From: Porpolomopsis calyptriformis
Lineage: Eukaryota > Basidiomycota > Agaricomycetes > Agaricales > Hygrophoraceae
Direction of reading: 5' to 3'
DNA length: 64,000 bases
NCBI GenBank assembly: GCA_951640195.1
Contig: OX621171.1
Coordinates: 1,798,001 to 1,862,000, forward strand
In this document: piece by piece, positions 54,848 to 64,000 of the stretch
How the letters are laid out: every line of letters begins with the position of its first letter
How positions within the stretch are numbered: the first letter of the stretch is position 1
The notes under the pieces: model-generated
The model's database searches: none
What the model saw: only the letters and a program-made list of their open reading frames with translations
Told to the model about the DNA's origin: nothing
Translations under genes and position numbers: made by a program

Positions 54848-55591
54848 ATGATCCTCCTTCCCCTAGAGCTGTGGTTCAAAATAATCTCCCACATTCAGGA
54901 CAGGCCCAGGGATCTACTCGCACTATCCCTAGTGAATAGGGATGTTTCCTCCGCTGTGTTGCCCTCCCTGGCCCGATATGCCATCGTCAATCCATTGCCA
55001 CAGCCGCGACACCCTATCCACCTTGTTGAGTTCACCGCCATTTCGGAGTGGGGCGGCGATTTGGTTCAGGAACATCTGGAGATGGCCGGGAGTAACCTGT
55101 GGGTCGCCAGGTTGGGATTCGATGCCTCCGGATGTCAGTGTTTTAGTTTATTCCTATATGTCTGGGCTTTATCACTAATCCCGCATAAAGATGACTGCCT
55201 AGAACTCGAGCGGTTAAGCTTTTCCCGCAACTTATACCTCAGGGAAGTTACCCTCTCTGGATTACGACTAAAAATGCCAGGTCACTACGACACAATCGAT
55301 ATCTCGAGAATATTTGCTGGATGTCTGATGAGTGCTTTGACCAAGTTCACTCTGGATCTTACACAGGCCAACCTGGATAACTGCGTCAACGTCAATTGGG
55401 CCCTCCTCGATGCATATCTTTCCTCGAGACCTTCCCTTCAATCTGTGCACATTTTAGGCCCTCTGTTTGTGATAGAGGTCAATGATATCATGCCACTGAT
55501 TGGCACCAAGGGCATCCTTAGGGTGACATCCATGCCAACCCTGCCGGAACCATCGGTACCATGGCCATCCCTATCGTGGGTGGGTATGTAA
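54848..55591 (+). CDS. F-box protein, paralogue 1
   Basis: 247 residues, intronless. The N-terminal F-box reads LPLELWFKIISHIQDRPRDL, then LALSLVNRDVSSAVLPSLAR, which is the motif that binds Skp1 in SCF ubiquitin ligases. The rest is a leucine-rich region with repeated strand/turn patterns (LREVTLSGLRL, LTKFTLDLTQANLDN, RPSLQSVHILG) that would pick the substrate. A TATA box and good start context are present. It faces its inverted paralogue at 56364-57167. No lesions seen. Confidence 0.75.
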   Translation: MILLPLELWFKIISHIQDRPRDLLALSLVNRDVSSAVLPSLARYAIVNPLPQPRHPIHLVEFTAISEWGGDLVQEHLEMAGSNLWVARLGFDASGCQCFSLFLYVWALSLIPHKDDCLELERLSFSRNLYLREVTLSGLRLKMPGHYDTIDISRIFAGCLMSALTKFTLDLTQANLDNCVNVNWALLDAYLSSRPSLQSVHILGPLFVIEVNDIMPLIGTKGILRVTSMPTLPEPSVPWPSLSWVGM

Positions 55592-56009
55592 GCGAGGCAG
55601 GAAGAAGTTTTGAAGAAGGAAGGGTAGTGGAAGGGGGCAGGATACGGGTTGAATGGGAATGTGGTGACGTTATCCTGTAGCCATCTGTTGCAATGGATCG
55701 CGTATGATAACCCTGCCTGATACTGATGAGTCTGGATTGGAAGATATCGTCCTCTTGAGACGACCCAAGCCCAAGGCGGAGAACACAGAGAGAGATCATT
55801 GTCATTGTTGCTGCATCTGTGTCTACTTTTTATATGTATACGACATCGAAGGGGTCTAACCTACAAAGCGAAGCGCTTTGTGATCCTTTGATAGCACGAT
55901 ATTACTGAGAAGAAAGATTGTTGGATTGCGCAGCGGCTGCAAGTAATATCGAACTGTTGCTTTTGTCACCCACGCAGATTCGCCCTGCCATTTCCCATCG
56001 GAGAGATCC

Positions 56010-56120
56010 CTAAAGCTAAATATGTAGCAACTCGTGCTGCAAAGGAAGCCTTATGGCTCCGCACCTTTATTGGTGAAGTATTTGGCCCAATCCCGTCTCA
56101 ACTATCTTTTCAAACAACCA
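56010..56120 (+). pseudogene. Copia RNase H relic in the palindrome centre
   Basis: AKYVATRAAKEALWLRTFIG then EVFGPIPS matches the RNase H segment of copia Pol (SEAEYVA..ATKEALWL). It is only about 105 bp long, is on the plus strand and differs from the RNase H of the element at 3039-7554. No LTR was found nearby. Confidence 0.7.
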
Positions 56121-56363
56121 ATCGGCTATCGTGCTATCAAAGGATCACAAAGCCCTGACCCCTTTGATGTCGCATACATATAAAAAGTAGACACAGATGC
56201 AAATGTATGTAGTAACAATGACAATGATCTCTCTCTGTGTTCTCTGACTTCGGCTTGGGTAGTCTCAAGAGGACAATATCTTCCACTTCGGACTGGTCAG
56301 TATCAGCCAGGGTCATAACGGATCCATTTCAACAGATTGTTACAGGATAACATTGCCCCGTTC

Positions 56364-57167
56364 CTATTCAACCTGTATCCTGCCCCGTTCCACTCCCCTT
56401 CTTCGAAACTTCCTCCTACGTATCCGCCCAGATATAGATGGCCATGGTACCAATGGTACCGATGGTTCCGGCAAAGTTGGCCTGAACATGACATCAAGGA
56501 TGCCCTTCGCGGTGACCAGTGGCATGATATCGTTGACCTCCATCACAGACAGAGGGCCTAAAATGTGCACAGATTGAAGGGAAGGTCTTGAGGAAAGATA
56601 TGCGTCGAGGAGGGCCCAATTGACTTTGATGCAGTTATCCCAGTTGGCCCGTGTAAGATCGAGAGTGAACTTGGTCAAATCTTCCATAGAACATCCAGCA
56701 AATATCCTCGAGATATCGATTAGGTTGACGTTACCCGGCCGTCTTAGTCGTAATCCAGAGAGGGTAACTTCCCTGAGCCACACGTTGTGGAAAAAGTTTA
56801 GGTGCGTGAGTTCAACGCAGTCATCTTCATGCAGGGTTAGCGATAAAACCCAGACACATAGGAATAACCTGAAACACTGACAACCGGACGCATTGAATCC
56901 CAACCTGGTGACCCTCAGGTTGCTCCCAGCCCTCTTCAAATTTTGCTGAACCCAACCGCCGTGCCAATTCCTGATGGAGGTGAATTCAAGGAAACGAATC
57001 GGGTGTTGCGGCTTTGGCATTGGATCGACAAGCATGTATCGGGCCAGGAATGGAAACACAACGGAGGCAAAGTTCCTGTTTACTAGTGCCAGTGCGAGCA
57101 GATCTTGGGACGAGTTCTGAATGTAGGGGATAATTTTGAGCCACAGATCTATGGGAAGGGAAATCAT
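56364..57167 (-). CDS. F-box protein, paralogue 2
   Basis: Reads MISLPIDLWLKIIPYIQNSS, then LLALALVNRNFASVVFPFLAR, collinear with paralogue 1 to PTLPEPSVPLVPWPSIS. The stop of paralogue 1 is not used here, and the frame runs on as GRIRRRKFRRRGVERGRIQ to 56364, giving a basic tail of about 20 residues. The start at 57167 aligns with paralogue 1; the frame is open upstream to 57245 but that part matches the other copy's leader. A TATATAG element lies about 45 bp upstream of the ATG. Confidence 0.72.
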   Translation of the reverse strand: MISLPIDLWLKIIPYIQNSSQDLLALALVNRNFASVVFPFLARYMLVDPMPKPQHPIRFLEFTSIRNWHGGWVQQNLKRAGSNLRVTRLGFNASGCQCFRLFLCVWVLSLTLHEDDCVELTHLNFFHNVWLREVTLSGLRLRRPGNVNLIDISRIFAGCSMEDLTKFTLDLTRANWDNCIKVNWALLDAYLSSRPSLQSVHILGPLSVMEVNDIMPLVTAKGILDVMFRPTLPEPSVPLVPWPSISGRIRRRKFRRRGVERGRIQVE

Positions 57168-57245
57168 GATGGATGATGGTGGTTTTGGGAGACTTTCGGC
57201 TGCTCTATATACTAAGTCGACCTCGACGCTTTGACTCACTCTCAA

Positions 57246-59086
57246 CTAAAATCGATTATTCACGTGGCTAGGGTCGCTTAAAATGCCACAGTTTGACAGG
57301 GTGAACCTGAACGGTCCTCTACTATGACCATCTCCAGCAGTCTTCTTCATGACTGTGTCCGCGTCGCCTCACTGGGCCACTAGATCTCAATCTCAGAGGG
57401 TTACGACCTTAGACCAGATGGAGGGTGAGGGAAACCCCATGGGACCAGGATCTGTGGGGAATCAAAGTCACACTGCCCAACATCACCAGGTGAGCTTGCT
57501 CTTTTCCTTTTTTTCAGGTTGACAGAGGGGACGTGTTAGGCGAATGAGATGAACATCCCCAAAGCTGTCAGCCCGAGAAGAAGAAAGCAATGGAAGGCCA
57601 AATTTTTGTTGGATGAGGAAACTGAAGAAACACTACTGACTGTCTATGTCAATTCAAAGAACACGAAGATGACAACCATAGCAGAGCCGTCGGTAAACAC
57701 CCAGTCGACAACGGATGGCGATAGCAAGATAGCCGAAGAGATCCAGCAAACAATCCACTGTGGGATCGTCACTGCGCCAACCCAGCCGGGGACTGATAAT
57801 GACCCCATTGGACCACAGTCGACGGAGAGCCATGGGATTGATGGTTAGGGGTCAGAGAGATCAAAACGATTTCAAACGGTTACGGCGAGAGGATGGAAAT
57901 GCTGAGGTTGGGATCGAACGGTAAGGCTTTCGTTAAAAAATCTGAATATCAGGCCCCTGTGTTGAATAATATGGTTATCAAGATTCGGCACGCAATCTCT
58001 TGGATGCAGTAGAGAAGCATGGATGGTGACCCTTGCCATCCCTCCCATCTGTAGATTCCACCTTGTTCTCCCTTAGCCAACTTCCTCTTTACCTTCTTCT
58101 CAGGGTGGCCCTCATACCCATTCTCACTCCCGCACTCTCTTTTCCTACATTTCATCTGCTCACGCACGTCGGATATTCCCTATGAATTGAATTTTCATTA
58201 TGACCTTTTGTGTTGGTATCCAGATAACCACTCACCAAGGTGCAAACCATTCACCGCTTCTCCAACATCATCAAGGATGGCAGTCACGCTCCATTACAAA
58301 GTGAGAAATAAGTGATTCTGAGTCGTCTGAAGAAGCACAAAGATGTCTTTCAGCCGTACTTTAATCTTATGTTGCTATACTAGGTGTACCCGAGGCCCTT
58401 TACCTCGGCATGTTGTAGATTGATGGCATTTAAAGTTTTCTTAGCAGGCAAGTATTGCGTTCCATAATACAGGCTATCGATAAGGTTGAAGACATTAGCA
58501 AACCTTTGCCAAAATGAGACTGTTGGAAGGAAGGGAAGGGAAATCAACGAAAAACAGTAACTAAATCACTCAATCACCCCCTCACATCTTTTCAGTGATG
58601 AAAATTTCTAGTTACTGAAAAACAATACCACAGAGTAGGTTTGTAGGTGCGGATCATTAGCAAATTGGAAAACTTACATTTAGCTAAGGCGGCAGCTGAC
58701 TAGTCTACATTAAATTGACTTCACCATGCCCAAAGTACATCTAATTATTGCATGATCACCACGAATCAGTGCCAGTTGATCTGTTTATCAGTAAATTTCA
58801 GTTACGAATGCTGTAATACAATGAGAAAGTCGCTACTATTCAAACGAGAAAAAGAGACCTTCGGTGATAAAATTTCATCGATTTTAGTTCCAATGGAGAT
58901 GACCTCAACATCTCACTTGATTTTATGGTTCATCCTTCTTTTATAATTACACTCACGATTGTCCAAACTGCCTCTTTTGAAGTGCGCAGCCAAGCATAAG
59001 TTATGCTGGGCTCGATTTGAACACCTACCAAATATAGGATTAACAAACATTCACAAGTTCCGAAAGCACTACCGAATCCGAATCCA
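57246..59086. other. Long intergenic region, no supported gene
   Basis: A hydrophilic 99-codon frame at 57549-57848 (+) starts MNIPKAVSPRRRKQWKAKFL, preceded by an intron-like GTGAGC..CAG at about 57490-57518. It has no homology I recognise and is left as doubtful. The rest shows no repeat or coding signal. Confidence 0.45.
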
Positions 59087-60310
59087 ATGGCAGATCTCGA
59101 TTTTATTCTCAACGATACCCATAGATGGCAGGATGGCATCTCAGAGGTTCAACCAAGCAGCTGGCTGTGTCTATTTGAATTGGAGAATTCAAAGAACTAC
59201 CTGTTCAAACTGATGGGTTCCGATACAAAGATACGCTGGAAGTATTTTCCATTGGAATTCATTGCCTTTAATATCATCATGAATCAGTCTCGCCACTTTT
59301 CCTTGCCATTCATGCTGTGCCAACAGGTTGCGTTTCTTGATCTTCAATATTGGGCTAGCCTGGTTTCTGGAGATAAATCGATGTCGCACTATTTAGAGCT
59401 GCTAAGGGATGACCTCCTTGAAGAATTCTTCGCAATGGAACCCCCTTCCAGCTTTAATGAACAACCTTGGAGTACCTGGCCTTGGGCTGTTCGAACGATG
59501 CACTCCTTTGGCCACTCGAAGCCTGACCGTGACGCTTATCTCACCACATGCAGAGAACAGGGCTGGGAGAGTTATATGCATGGCGACCCATTGGAATATC
59601 GTACGTGATGAATCGCTCCCAAAGTCCTGATGGTTTATACTACGTTCTATAATAGGATGGACAGATATTTTCAACAAATATAAAAAACAAAATACCTGGA
59701 TGAATTCGGGTCATCATATTATAGACAGCCTTGCAAGCGCACTGAACAAAGCGAGGGAACATATCTCTGTGGGCCCTTCAAACGTTTTACTCTCTGCAGC
59801 CGACCTTCTCGACAAAGGCGACACCTGTTTGGCACAACAAGCTGGTGTGTGAATGGGATCCATCGCTCTCATGCTACATCAGATATCCTGACTAAACGAT
59901 CAGCCACAGTCAAGATCCCTGAGTTCGATATAAGTATCGACCCAACACATGTGGATAAATCACCATTGGATGTCGCATTGGCACATTCTACCTCAAAAGC
60001 TGGTACGTGAATGGGATCTATGGGTCTCATGCCACACCAGATATCAAATATCTAGACTGATGATGATGATCAGCCACAGAGGAGATTTCTTCTTCATTCG
60101 CAGGCGAAATCGAACAGAGGCTTAGGGCTCCATTGCCAACATGCATCGTGCAGCCAAACAAGTTAGTTCATTCAGCCGCTCAATAACTTAGCATCCTTTG
60201 ACTACTGTATAGCAGACAATCATCTACACGTGTGGCCGTGGTACGAACCTCGGAACCTCCAAGTAGGCAGGCTACTCAACGTGAATTTATTTATTGCGTA
60301 TTGATTTATT
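59087..60310 (+). CDS. Family-module protein without catalytic domain, duplicated mini-exon
   Basis: Exon 1 encodes MADLDFILNDTHRWQDGISE.. to WPWAVRTMHSFGHSKPDRDA and GDPLEYR. The motif WAVRxxHSFGHSxxxRxxY is shared with the JmjC gene at 60855-63531. After a GTACGT..ATAATAG intron (about 59600-59655) come WTDIFNKYKKQNTWMN and SNVLLSAADLLDKGD. Two short exons follow, each preceded by a near-copy of the same intron (GCTGGTRYGTGAATGGGATC..GATCAG|CCACAG), an internal tandem duplication. The last readable exon ends near 60310. No catalytic motif was found. It converges with the JmjC gene. Function unknown. Confidence 0.62.
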
Positions 60311-60854
60311 AACTTATTCTTATTCTTATTTCTCTCCCACTTCAACAGCACAGGTTGAACGAGGGAAAAACTACAAACAAAACAAGTGGAAGCGGAATAA
60401 AAAGAAGAAAATGAAGGCAGCTCTATTACGAGAGACAGAGGCTGAGTTAGCTGTGCGCAACCCACCCAGCCAACCAACGCGACCCAACCATTCAACCACA
60501 CGGGTGAACCGAGGGAGATAATAGCTTCAAGGGTGTAGCGCATCTGCTGGGCCAAACACTAACCGCAAGTACAACGTGGGGCTCTATCTCCCTAAGGGAT
60601 AGGGAGTCCAGAAGCTGCCACCTTTCTGTATATGTAAATAAAGCAGATTGTGTTCGGCATATCTACTAGGTTACATGAGGTTGTAATTGGTTTCATCGCA
60701 GGCAAGGTAATGTATGTATTCATGTATGTTTTTTTTTTTTTTTCACGTGAGACATGAGCATCAAAGTCCAACTCAATTGTATCGATTGTAAAACTGTAAC
60801 AAAGTACAGGCATATGATAGCAGCACATCAATAGATAATGAATAGAAACTGTCC
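60311..60854. other. Convergent 3' flanks
   Basis: Tail-to-tail region between the unknown gene and the JmjC gene, with a T15-16 run at about 60728-60742. No gene recognised. Confidence 0.45.
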
Positions 60855-63531
60855 CTATGGCGGTGGAAGAAAAAGTTCGGTGGATAAACATTTTTCTTCA
60901 CTGAGCGCCATCCAATGCTCTCCACTGACGAGTACTTCTGACTCCATAGCTGTCAGGCTGATTCCTGCCCTTTCTAGTATCGCCTTGATCTGTTTCTGGG
61001 CCTCGTTGATTTCTCCTTCTTCCTCCTGAAAAAGGACATCCCACTCGGTCATCGGAAGGTCTGGCCTTTTCTGCTCACCCGGCAAAAGGTACTCATTCGA
61101 TTTGAGAATCATTCTGGCCAGCGCCAAGAATGGCCGTCGATATATTTCTGGAAAGCTAGCTTTTAAACAAAAATGAGGGGATATCATTCATTCACGTGCT
61201 CACTTCGACTTTTGGCGACATGTGGAAGTGCTAAAACCATGCGAGAAAGCAACCTTGAGACGTGGTGATTTGCATTTGTTGAAAAATGACCATGCATATG
61301 GTCGAAGTCCCGCGATTGTTCAGTGAGGTGAAGCGTCTCATAGGTATAAAAGTGACCTCCCGAACAATAGCTTGGCGTGGGGGTGTATACGGCATGCCAA
61401 ATGCCAGGAGGCATAATTCTGACACATAGAATCAATATATGAGCATGAGTAATCAATTTTTAGAGCGTTAATAATATAAAAACTTACAGAATCTCCCCTG
61501 CAGAAAGAAACGTCGTGAAAATCTGAGCATGTTGATTCAGTTGGTGTAGTTGACTGAAGCAAATATCCTTGTGCAGGCTGCACAACTTGTTCCGGGAGTT
61601 GTGACTTTTTGTGTATCTAGGTCGAATAATGGCCCAAATTTTTATCCCGGCGTGCGCATAGATCCAGGTACACAAGCCGTTAGCATCCTTGTGGGGGAAT
61701 GTTACGAAGCCAGCATGCGTCAGCAGGTTCCACTGCATCATTTGCCAGGTGCACATCCGAATAACCTGTGGCCCTGGAAGGACTAGTTCTTGTCGAGTAT
61801 TCGGCATCTTGTGATGCTTCGACTTGTCCTTTGGAGGGTGCTTCCAAAACTTCACGAATGATTCATGTTTTGTGAGCTGGAATGCGAGTGCTTCGTCACT
61901 TATTCGACTGTTAAGGTTACTTGTTGAAATAAGCCAATGTACAAGCTCTCAGCACTCTTACCATATAATAGAGGGGGCGGCATTTCTCAGTGAAGGGGCA
62001 TCCAGGATATTTCCACAGATGTCTACATCCTCAGATGCCTCGATAAACTCCCCCAGGGAAGAGTGGCTGTGGATGATGCCATCTGACTCCTTCTTGGACC
62101 TACCGACTGCACGCAATCTTGCGTCTATACAATATTAAACCACAGTAATCGTAGAGATGGATTTTACGTACCATGCCACTGAACTGGCTGGCTTAATGGA
62201 CCCCTTGCTGCCTCGATCTCCTCCTTACAAAACGTCTCCAGACCTTCAAGATGTTGACCCTGTAATATAATGCATCGCTGATTAGCGAGATGGAGTCGCA
62301 CGGCTTCATCGATGGCATGAAGTGGTTGGGAAGGTTCTCTTGGTGGGATAACGACATAGTTAGTTTCATCCAAGTCCCAGTTGTTTATCGAATGGGTTGC
62401 AGATGAACCATCAGGTGATTTGGCAAGCACCTCAACTAATTTAGCGTCCTTAACAAAGCTTCAGTTAGCTGATCAAGAACGAGCACAAAATGATGGACAG
62501 ACTGCATTTTGATAGCCTGGAACGTGAACCCATGGAAGTACGGTTTGCGACCCATTGGCCCATTGAATTAAGGATGCGTCCTGGGGAAAGTTCACTCCCC
62601 TCAACGAAGTAAAGTAGTCGTGCTTATTCTGGGTGAGGGGTGCTGATGTTATGCGTTATCTTCTTCTTCATAAGGATGATGCGATGCAAATAACTTCACA
62701 TACCAGATATCGTAGCTGGTTGATGTTTTTTTCAACTCGTGGGTTCTTCATCATCAGACAAAGATCGTTTTTGGGGAAGACTAGCGGCGCTCACTACTTG
62801 GCCCAGTTCATTGGGATGGTTGATGAATCCGATCGCAATAAGATATTGCAGCGAGTCAGATTTCTCTTGAGCGGCATCGCTTGAAGTGCCAGCCGTCGCT
62901 GGAGAGTCTGACCAAGTGTCGGTCGCAAGCATCTCGTTCCCAAATGACACGACCCTGGATATGTGACTCTTCCAATCTTCAGTGAGCGATTTAATATCAG
63001 CTGTTGCACCCAATATTGATAAGATTACTCACCATATTGAGTCGGATTGTCATCTTCATAAGGCAGACGGTTCTCGTTTTTGCAACGATCGGCATAGAGT
63101 TGGCGACCTGTTTGAGAGTGTCCAAATGAATGGTAGACTCTGACGGCCCATTGCTTCACCATCTTCAATCGCAATGATGCTTGAGTGAGCAGTTTACGAT
63201 CCTCAAACCACAACTCATGCTGCACAGCCAAACAGAGGTTCTGGAGGTACTGTTTGATTCGTCCTGCATGTCGTACCTGGTTCTCTGCTTCAAGGCAGCT
63301 GTGGCGATGACTCAGGTCAAGGAAAGCAAGGATAGAGCGGTAATGGATGTGTATTTCGCGAGATCGCAGTGAGTTGTTGTGGTAGAAAAAGAGCTTGAAT
63401 GTTGTTTGGGTCGATAATTCTGAGAAGCGCCAGAAATTGGACGGTTTATTCAAGAGGGTGGATGTCTTGGCTGGCCATAAAGCCTCATCATCAAATAGCT
63501 CTCCTTTGTTGGCTATCGGTTGGGTGGCCAT
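60855..63531 (-). CDS. JmjC-type Fe(II)/2-oxoglutarate dioxygenase with N-terminal family module
   Basis: A multi-exon gene whose frames all join through short introns. The start at 63531 (MATQPIANKGELFDDEALWP) is preferred over 63558. Exon 1 ends at the shared module (VKQWAVRVYHSFGHSQTGRQ, then DDNPTQY). Middle exons include HDYFTSLRGVNFPQDASLIQ, WVHVPGYQNAV, KLVEVLAKSPDGSSATHSIN and HANQR-like ILQGQHLEGLETFCKEE. The JmjC part is FVTFPHKDANGLCTWIYAHAG (iron ligands H and D of HxD, about 61745), then after a GTAAGT..GTCAG intron IMPPGIWHAVYTPTPSYCSG (third ligand H, about 61390). The final exon ends LSTELFLPPP at stop 60855-60857. JmjC enzymes demethylate histones or hydroxylate proteins; the substrate here is unknown. 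No lesion seen. Confidence 0.75.
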
Positions 63532-63558
63532 GATAATGAACGTATGTGTGGGGGTCAC

Positions 63559-64000
63559 GTGGGTATTTATTCGATTAAAGAGTTTGAAAGCTACAAAGAC
63601 GATATGATTCTATCCAGGACTTGGATTAGATCATGTGCTATAAATGAATGCCGTATTCTCAAGTTTGAGGGTGACAAAGAAGCCCTGACGTTTTCTTTGC
63701 CATTTGATTCATTCCACTACTCCTTCATCTGGTTGAAGGAGTTATAAATATTACGGTGAAAACCATCATCCTCATTATAATTTATTGAAGTGAAGGATAC
63801 AGATTGTGGAGGTGTGAGGTATACCGCTGAGGAAAGGTGGCTACAATGATCTGTAAGTCCCATGGTAACTTGCAGCTGCTGTTCGCATGTAAAAAAACAA
63901 AAAACATCAAGAAACTTTCATTATCATCTTTGTCTTCATCTTTGTCTTCATCTTCCTTTCGAATCGTGGAGGAATGGTAACACTGTTATCGGAGAATTGA
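63559..64000. other. Right-edge flank
   Basis: Upstream region of the JmjC gene. A short plus-strand frame (63520-63747) overlaps it without recognisable content. A TCTTTGTCTTCATC repeat lies at about 63931-63957. Confidence 0.4.

Larger units (their letters stand above)
54840..57175. repeat. Large inverted repeat carrying two F-box genes
   Basis: Arm 1 about 54840-55899 and arm 2 about 56128-57175 are reverse complements at moderate identity over the coding parts and high identity at the inner ends (e.g. GATCCTTTGATAGCACGAT at 55881 against ATCGTGCTATCAAAGGATC at 56128). The spacer of about 228 bp holds a copia relic. Confidence 0.88.

Noticed and set aside
57549..57848. 99-codon ORF as a gene
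   Set aside because: No family content, uneven composition and no clear second exon; listed only as doubtful in the intergenic entry.
50441..63531. The Ulp1-AT-hook-JmjC region as one large DNA transposon (e.g. KDZ type)
   Set aside because: Such elements can carry Ulp1 or oxygenase genes, but I found no transposase, no terminal inverted repeats and no target duplication in the window.

Overview
The window looks like nuclear DNA of a filamentous basidiomycete, most likely an agaricomycete. Genes are split by introns of about 43-78 nt with GT..AG ends. There is a NACHT-WD40 NLR, a fungal fatty acid synthase whose beta and alpha halves lie in one reading direction, a group III HAMP-repeat histidine kinase, a Ty1/copia element and a chromodomain-bearing Ty3/gypsy element, plus F-box, Ulp1 and JmjC genes of the kind expanded in mushroom-forming fungi. 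No rRNA, CRISPR array or bacterial-type operon was seen. No complete, convincing tRNA gene was found by eye.

Layout. 1-7.6 kb: 3' half of a NACHT-WD40 gene whose last codons were displaced by a 4,516-bp copia element (3039-7554, 5-bp target duplication GGTTT, identical 112-bp LTRs, one polyprotein frame carrying six in-frame stops). 7.6-10.95 kb: non-coding, with short tandem repeats and a GC-rich minisatellite of about 160 bp period with a hairpin in each unit. 10.97-17.2 kb and 28.35-31.76 kb: two direct copies of one mosaic, made of the 5' part of TRAPPC11, a head-to-tail-joined 5' stub of a sterol C-14 reductase, and a group III hybrid histidine kinase. Both copies are broken, in different places. 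18.07-26.86 kb: an MFS drug/polyamine-type transporter gene on the minus strand, split by a 6,679-bp chromovirus (19994-26672, duplication GATAC). 27.5-28.35 kb: a truncated conserved gene I cannot name. 31.8-33.0 kb: a minus-strand coiled-coil gene that looks intact.

33.1-46.3 kb: a second pseudogene mosaic with a peroxisomal multifunctional beta-oxidation enzyme (Fox2) fragment, an 18-bp perfect palindrome, an almost full-length fatty acid synthase with nonsense and frameshift lesions, and a RasGEF fragment. 47.3-48.5 kb: an AT-rich satellite of 140-150 bp period. 49.1-64 kb: the part with live-looking genes, arranged as convergent pairs: Ulp1-protease gene / AT-hook gene; two F-box paralogues forming a 1-kb inverted repeat with a copia relic in its centre; and a small gene of unknown function / JmjC dioxygenase gene. 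Four of these genes appear to share an N-terminal helical module (clear for the last two, weaker for the others).

How it fits together. The left three quarters is a repeat-rich graveyard where truncated duplicates of housekeeping genes abut one another and transposons have landed in genes. The right quarter is a lineage-specific family array with chromatin- and SUMO-linked catalytic domains. No gene names in public databases were checked; all calls rest on reading the sequence and on remembered family features.
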